From JAAZBA01 sp964461815 (GTDB lineage Bacteria > Bacillota > Clostridia > Oscillospirales > QAMX01), in the NCBI GenBank assembly GCA_964461815.1, contig CAYWVF010000011.1, positions 11,239-75,238 of the forward strand: a stretch of DNA of 64,000 bases, in the 5' to 3' direction. Numbering within the stretch: the first letter of the stretch is position 1; each line of letters begins with the position of its first letter. The notes under the pieces are model-generated. The model saw only the letters and a program-made list of their open reading frames with translations. It ran no database searches and had not been told where the DNA came from. Of this stretch, positions 60,721 to 64,000 are shown piece by piece. A program made the position numbers and the translations under genes.

Positions 60721-61660
60721 CTGTTTGGATAGTATTTGATTTTTGATGCATTTCGCTGCGATACTGTGCAGGATTTACTCCCTTTACGGCACGAAAAGCT
60801 GCTGCAAATTTACTCCCGTTGTCATATCCATGCTCCATAGCGATCTCAAGGATAGTCTTGTCTGTATGCTCCAGCATGTAGGCTGCCGATTCCATTTTGA
60901 TCGTCCTCACATAAGCTCCGACCGGAACGCCGTAGACATTTTTGAACGTATTTTTGATGTACGCCACGGAAATATGAAACATAGTCGAGAGCTGTTCCAG
61001 AGTGATGCGATCATCCATATGCTCATACAAATATTTTGCGATCTTTTCCGCAAGCAAGACCTGTGTTCTTGAATGCAGCCGTCCTTGAAGCTCATCCTTA
61101 TCGATGTTCAACTGGCTCAAAAACAGCAGCAGCTCGAGCGTTTTTATCTTACAATAGCCCTTTCGGATGTGCTCGGATACAGAATATATTTCCGAAAAGA
61201 TATGTACGATCGATCGATTTGCTCTTGTGATATAACCGAGAGCTCCGCTGCAAAATCTATCTGCCAACACTCTCGGCTGCACCTTTACATCCTCCAGAAA
61301 GCAGGAAAGACAATGTGGAGTTTTACTAAGATCAATACGGATCGTCAGTCCGTGATAATGTCTGAGTGGAAAGCTCACAACAGGTGATACTGTATTTTCC
61401 ATTACGATCATTAAATCACCTGAGGATAAAAATACAAATTCATTGTTCAGGTTGAACTCAGAGCGGCCCTCACGACAATATGTGATCTCAAGAATATCGT
61501 CGGTCTTTTTCTCCATCTCACGCACGATCTGCTGACAGTGTGCATCGACAAATGTAAATTCTATGCCCGGAAATACAGGATAAGCGGTCGTCATATATCG
61601 TCCTTCATCTGTAATGACTTGCTTCGGTGTGAGCGTAGGAGCATGGCAATTTTCATCCAT
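60701..61660 (-). CDS. AraC-family transcriptional regulator
   Basis: 319 residues. Ligand region in the first 200 residues (Y-C-R-E-G-R-S-E-F-N, H-Y-H-G-L-T-I-R-I-D), related in motifs to the decayed AraC at 58777-59286. Helix-turn-helix pair from about 225: L-E-Q-L-S-T-M-F-H-I-S-V-A-Y-I and I-L-E-I-A-M-E-H-G-Y-D-N-G-S-K-F. Possible controller of the leftward cluster or of the lost ABC exporter. The next gene upstream ends 21 bases before its start. Confidence 0.92.
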   Translation of the reverse strand: MDENCHAPTLTPKQVITDEGRYMTTAYPVFPGIEFTFVDAHCQQIVREMEKKTDDILEITYCREGRSEFNLNNEFVFLSSGDLMIVMENTVSPVVSFPLRHYHGLTIRIDLSKTPHCLSCFLEDVKVQPRVLADRFCSGALGYITRANRSIVHIFSEIYSVSEHIRKGYCKIKTLELLLFLSQLNIDKDELQGRLHSRTQVLLAEKIAKYLYEHMDDRITLEQLSTMFHISVAYIKNTFKNVYGVPVGAYVRTIKMESAAYMLEHTDKTILEIAMEHGYDNGSKFAAAFRAVKGVNPAQYRSEMHQKSNTIQTEPFSVL

Positions 61661-61680
61661 TTGCAGCTTCCTTTCTTAAA

Positions 61681-62181
61681 CTATAATAGACTGACGATCC
61701 CTGCCGACAGCACCGCTACTGCCGCAAACATTGGTATCCCACGCAGGAAAGAGCCAATATGCTTGCTTGCATCCAGATAATATTGTCTCTCCGGCAGGAA
61801 TGAAAAGCGGATACGTTTTGTGTTGCGCCACCACAGCAGATCAATGACCACCAGATCAAACAGCCCCAGTCCTTCGCCAAACACAAGAAAGAACAAAAGC
61901 GCTGTTCTTAAGTGATTCAGCATAAGTAAATTTTTCAGCATCAGCCCGAAAACAGAAAAGATCGCGGTAAAGAGGATCAGATTTCCCAGTAGGATTGACA
62001 GTATGGATTTCTTCTGCGGTGCAGCTTTCCCCAACACGGGATGCTCACGAACCATCCGCTGAACATCATCCGGATAGGAACGCAGACCGATAAGGTTTTT
62101 CCTGTCCGTGCCTGTGCCGAGAAAACAGCAGAACCAATACAGAAGATAGAACACAATGACTACAATAATTCTTACAAGCAT
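61681..62181 (-). CDS. Membrane protein, paralogue of the 63078 gene
   Basis: 166 residues, four membrane segments (about 1-20, 62-85, 92-112, 148-166). The segment V-I-D-L-L-W-W-R-N-T-K-R-I-R-F near residue 112 is echoed in the 63078-63575 product as L-D-W-V-L-F-A-N-I-K-R-V-R-L. A family of unknown function that recurs near ATC-hydrolase-like genes. Overlaps the gene at 62172 by 10 bases. Confidence 0.65.
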   Translation of the reverse strand: MLVRIIVVIVFYLLYWFCCFLGTGTDRKNLIGLRSYPDDVQRMVREHPVLGKAAPQKKSILSILLGNLILFTAIFSVFGLMLKNLLMLNHLRTALLFFLVFGEGLGLFDLVVIDLLWWRNTKRIRFSFLPERQYYLDASKHIGSFLRGIPMFAAVAVLSAGIVSLL

Positions 62182-62417
62182 TTTTTATTCTTCTTTCTTT
62201 CCATAGCAATACTGATAAATGCCGATACTACACCTAAAACAAATAAAATACCGCTAAATACATATAAAAGTTTGGACTGCACATTCAAAGAGCTCGTCGC
62301 AGCAAAGCCCATGTTTGCCGCAACAACATCAGATAATCCGCAGTTCAAAATGTTGCCGATCAGCACGATAGCTGCCGCAATGATCAACGCAGTACTCAAA
62401 TTTGAGATCGATCTCAT
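62172..62417 (-). CDS. Small two-helix membrane protein
   Basis: 81 residues with two hydrophobic segments (about 8-26 and 48-70) and a basic tail R-K-K-N-K-K. Overlaps the following gene (10 bases) and starts 13 bases after the ATC-hydrolase-like stop, so in the same leftward operon. No family recognised. Confidence 0.65.
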   Translation of the reverse strand: MRSISNLSTALIIAAAIVLIGNILNCGLSDVVAANMGFAATSSLNVQSKLLYVFSGILFVLGVVSAFISIAMERKKNKKCL

Positions 62418-62429
62418 AGATAATTCTCC

Positions 62430-63065
62430 TTAACCGTTTATTTTCTTGTAGCCGCAATCGCAGTAAGCATCGCCGTTTGCAAGGGTACATTCACGTACAA
62501 AATGCGATGCACCGCCGGCTTCGCTCATGGCAAAGTCTAAGGCACACATGGCAGGAACAAGATCAAATAGGCCCATATCTTGCATCAGGGTGCAGATTCC
62601 GCACTTTGTAAATCGTGCTTCATAGCCACTGCCGTCAGGATAGGGCAGATAATCCATATTCCATGAATACGGGTTGCGGTCAGCAGCCCGAAAAGCGGCG
62701 GTTTTTCTCATGCCGTCCATATCCTGCTGCGTGAATTTCTTCTTTCCGCTCATACGGCAAAACCATTTCATGGCACCTGTCATCATAGAATTGCAGTAGT
62801 AAACGGTAAGCGTTTCAACGCTAGGGCGTTCTGGCATATTCAGCACCACTGCCGCCAGCATGGCACAACCGACGATGTTCATTTGGAAACGGTCGCCTCT
62901 TTCAAACTCCGGTAGATCCCCAATTATGTTTTTGTATTTTTCCCTTGCTTTTGCCATGGTAAACTTGGCATCCGTTTTAGATATGCCGAAAACAGCGGTC
63001 AGATTTTTTTCAAACGACCTGCAAAAGAGCTGCCACATAACAGATGGCATTCCCATATATTTCAT
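62430..63065 (-). CDS. L-2-amino-thiazoline-4-carboxylic acid hydrolase-like protein
   Basis: 211 residues. The C-terminal part K-C-G-I-C-T-L-M-Q-D-M-G-L-F-D-L-V-P-A-M-C-A-L-D with C-T-L-A-N-G-D-A-Y-C-D-C-G-Y is the Cys-rich signature of the ATC hydrolase family (PF14196). The family hydrolyses a cyclic thiazoline to S-carbamyl-cysteine, or similar. Many members sit in unknown pathways. It is flanked by small membrane proteins. Confidence 0.85.
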   Translation of the reverse strand: MKYMGMPSVMWQLFCRSFEKNLTAVFGISKTDAKFTMAKAREKYKNIIGDLPEFERGDRFQMNIVGCAMLAAVVLNMPERPSVETLTVYYCNSMMTGAMKWFCRMSGKKKFTQQDMDGMRKTAAFRAADRNPYSWNMDYLPYPDGSGYEARFTKCGICTLMQDMGLFDLVPAMCALDFAMSEAGGASHFVRECTLANGDAYCDCGYKKING

Positions 63066-63077
63066 ACTGATTCCTCC

Positions 63078-63575
63078 TCACCAAATCCAAAGCATAAGCC
63101 CACTGCTGATAAATCCTGCCAAAAGCGCAAACGGCAACACCGGCAAGCAAACCTTAACATGAAACCATTTTTGATGATATTCCTTTTCCATGTGTTCCGT
63201 TCCAGGAAGCCGAACACGCTTGATATTGGCAAACAGCACCCAATCCAGAAAGAAGGTGTCCCACGCAAACACGCAGAGCATATAAACCCAAGTCAGCCCC
63301 ACGCCCTGCCAAAAGGTTTTTGCACCTGCCAGATGCAGCATCCATGCGAACAAGAGCAGGAACACGATCACTGCTATCAGTTTTTTGGCGAGCATCAGCT
63401 TGCTCAGCTTCTCTTTTGCGGCTTCCTTGTGCTGAGAACGATAATATTCTTCCTGAATTTTCGGTGGATAGTCGCTGATAAAGGTCCGTGGACTGATCAA
63501 AAGCATACCAAACACCAGCACGGTAAAGCCAAGGAGCATGACGGCAATTTCCGTGAAAATGATGAATAGATTCAT
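63078..63575 (-). CDS. Membrane protein, paralogue of the 61681 gene
   Basis: 165 residues, four membrane segments (about 8-28, 68-88, 92-112, 140-162) with a cytoplasmic loop I-S-D-Y-P-P-K-I-Q-E-E-Y. It shares size, helix layout and the N-I-K-R-V-R-L patch with the 61681 product. Overlaps the upstream ketopantoate-reductase-like gene by 4 bases. Function unknown. Confidence 0.65.
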   Translation of the reverse strand: MNLFIIFTEIAVMLLGFTVLVFGMLLISPRTFISDYPPKIQEEYYRSQHKEAAKEKLSKLMLAKKLIAVIVFLLLFAWMLHLAGAKTFWQGVGLTWVYMLCVFAWDTFFLDWVLFANIKRVRLPGTEHMEKEYHQKWFHVKVCLPVLPFALLAGFISSGLMLWIW

Positions 63576-64000
63576 TTATGTGTCCCTCTCAAATACCGAC
63601 CGCATTCCTGTTCCAGTGCTTGCCATGTGGGATACGCTGCGCCGGTATTCTCAAAAAACTTCTTAATATCACGGTTCAGCGCATTCATCTCGTCTACTGC
63701 GTTCATGGCGTGGTCGGAGGCACAAATTTTACCAAGGCTCGTGGCGCACATGAGCTTAAAAAAGCGCAGGCAGATCTTGCGGTATGCGGCGCTCTCAAAA
63801 TCTTTGTCCTCTTTCGGCAGAATTTCGTGTCCTGCATTCCGAATGGCACGGTAGCCCTCAATGTTGGCATCGATCAGCCGATTTAAGTAATCGGTGTTCC
63901 CATTGAGCTTTTTCAGGTCGCCGTCGGTCTTGTAGCAGGCAAAGGCCGCCGGAAGCACAAATGCCGCATGGCAGAGAAGGTAGTCCCCCATGTTCGGCTC
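63572..64000 (-). CDS. Ketopantoate reductase-like protein, C-terminal part (runs off edge)
   Basis: The frame stays open to 64000, so only the C-terminal 142 or so residues are seen. D-Y-L-L-C-H-A-A-F-V-L-P, then C-Y-K-T-D-G-D-L, A-I-R-N-A-G-H, and S-D-H-A-M-N-A-V-D-E-M are like the all-helical C-terminal domain of PanE/ApbA relatives. The NAD(P) domain would lie upstream, outside the window. First seen gene of the leftward cluster. Confidence 0.75.
   Translation of the reverse strand, partial: EPNMGDYLLCHAAFVLPAAFACYKTDGDLKKLNGNTDYLNRLIDANIEGYRAIRNAGHEILPKEDKDFESAAYRKICLRFFKLMCATSLGKICASDHAMNAVDEMNALNRDIKKFFENTGAAYPTWQALEQECGRYLRGTHK

Overview
The window looks like the chromosome of a spore-forming, anaerobic, gut-type Clostridia, most likely Oscillospiraceae/Ruminococcaceae. 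Evidence: Firmicutes ribosomal and ATP-synthase gene orders, a tyrosine T-box leader, strong GGAGG ribosome sites, many TTG/GTG starts, SpoIIID, Rex, and several Clostridia families (DUF512, DUF3793, HxlR, AraC). Species cannot be fixed from sequence alone. No rRNA, tRNA, CRISPR array or intact mobile element was seen.

Layout. 1-4678: end of a TRAP permease, an unlisted 53-residue cysteine-rich membrane peptide, an SLH-type protein, Rex, a transglutaminase-like lipoprotein and a methyltransferase. 4680-6400: accessory scar with a decayed TnpV fragment, a truncated SDR reductase and its HxlR regulator. 7086-16993: a leftward operon with two sugar-isomerase TIM barrels, an alkaline-phosphatase-superfamily hydrolase carrying Thr where sulfatases carry the formylglycine precursor, two Gfo/Idh/MocA dehydrogenases, an AraC regulator and a sugar ABC importer without its own ATPase. 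17198-18782: T-box and tyrS. 18952-26947: a membrane-anchored flavodoxin, an ABC exporter, a serine hydrolase, a TetM-like ribosome-protection GTPase and a membrane HExxH protein.

27132-43157 is mostly housekeeping: rplM-rpsI, a DUF368 lipid carrier translocase, rsmA, an L20-type leader with infC (AUU start)-rpmI-rplT, then leftward DUF177-rpmF-DUF512-der-plsY and rpsO-pnp-M16 peptidase. 43389-45576 is a decaying sugar locus (intact Gfo/Idh, internally deleted dehydrogenase, frameshifted AraC). 45829-52470 is a complete F-type ATP synthase operon with a predicted two-carboxylate sodium site in subunit c and a shortened epsilon. Then come an RpiB-like isomerase, SpoIIID, NhaC, IspD-IspF and an exo/endonuclease-phosphatase family protein.

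58173-64000 is accessory and partly degraded: a MerR regulator with an internal deletion, an AraC fragment with an amber codon next to an ABC-transporter tail, a flavodoxin and DUF3793 gene, two GTTAG-N6-CTAAC palindromes resembling DtxR/IdeR iron boxes, an AraC regulator, and a cluster with an ATC-hydrolase-like protein between two related membrane proteins and a ketopantoate-reductase-like gene running off the edge. The best candidates for new biology are the 7086-16993 catabolic operon, the 61681-64000 cluster and the iron-box regulon.
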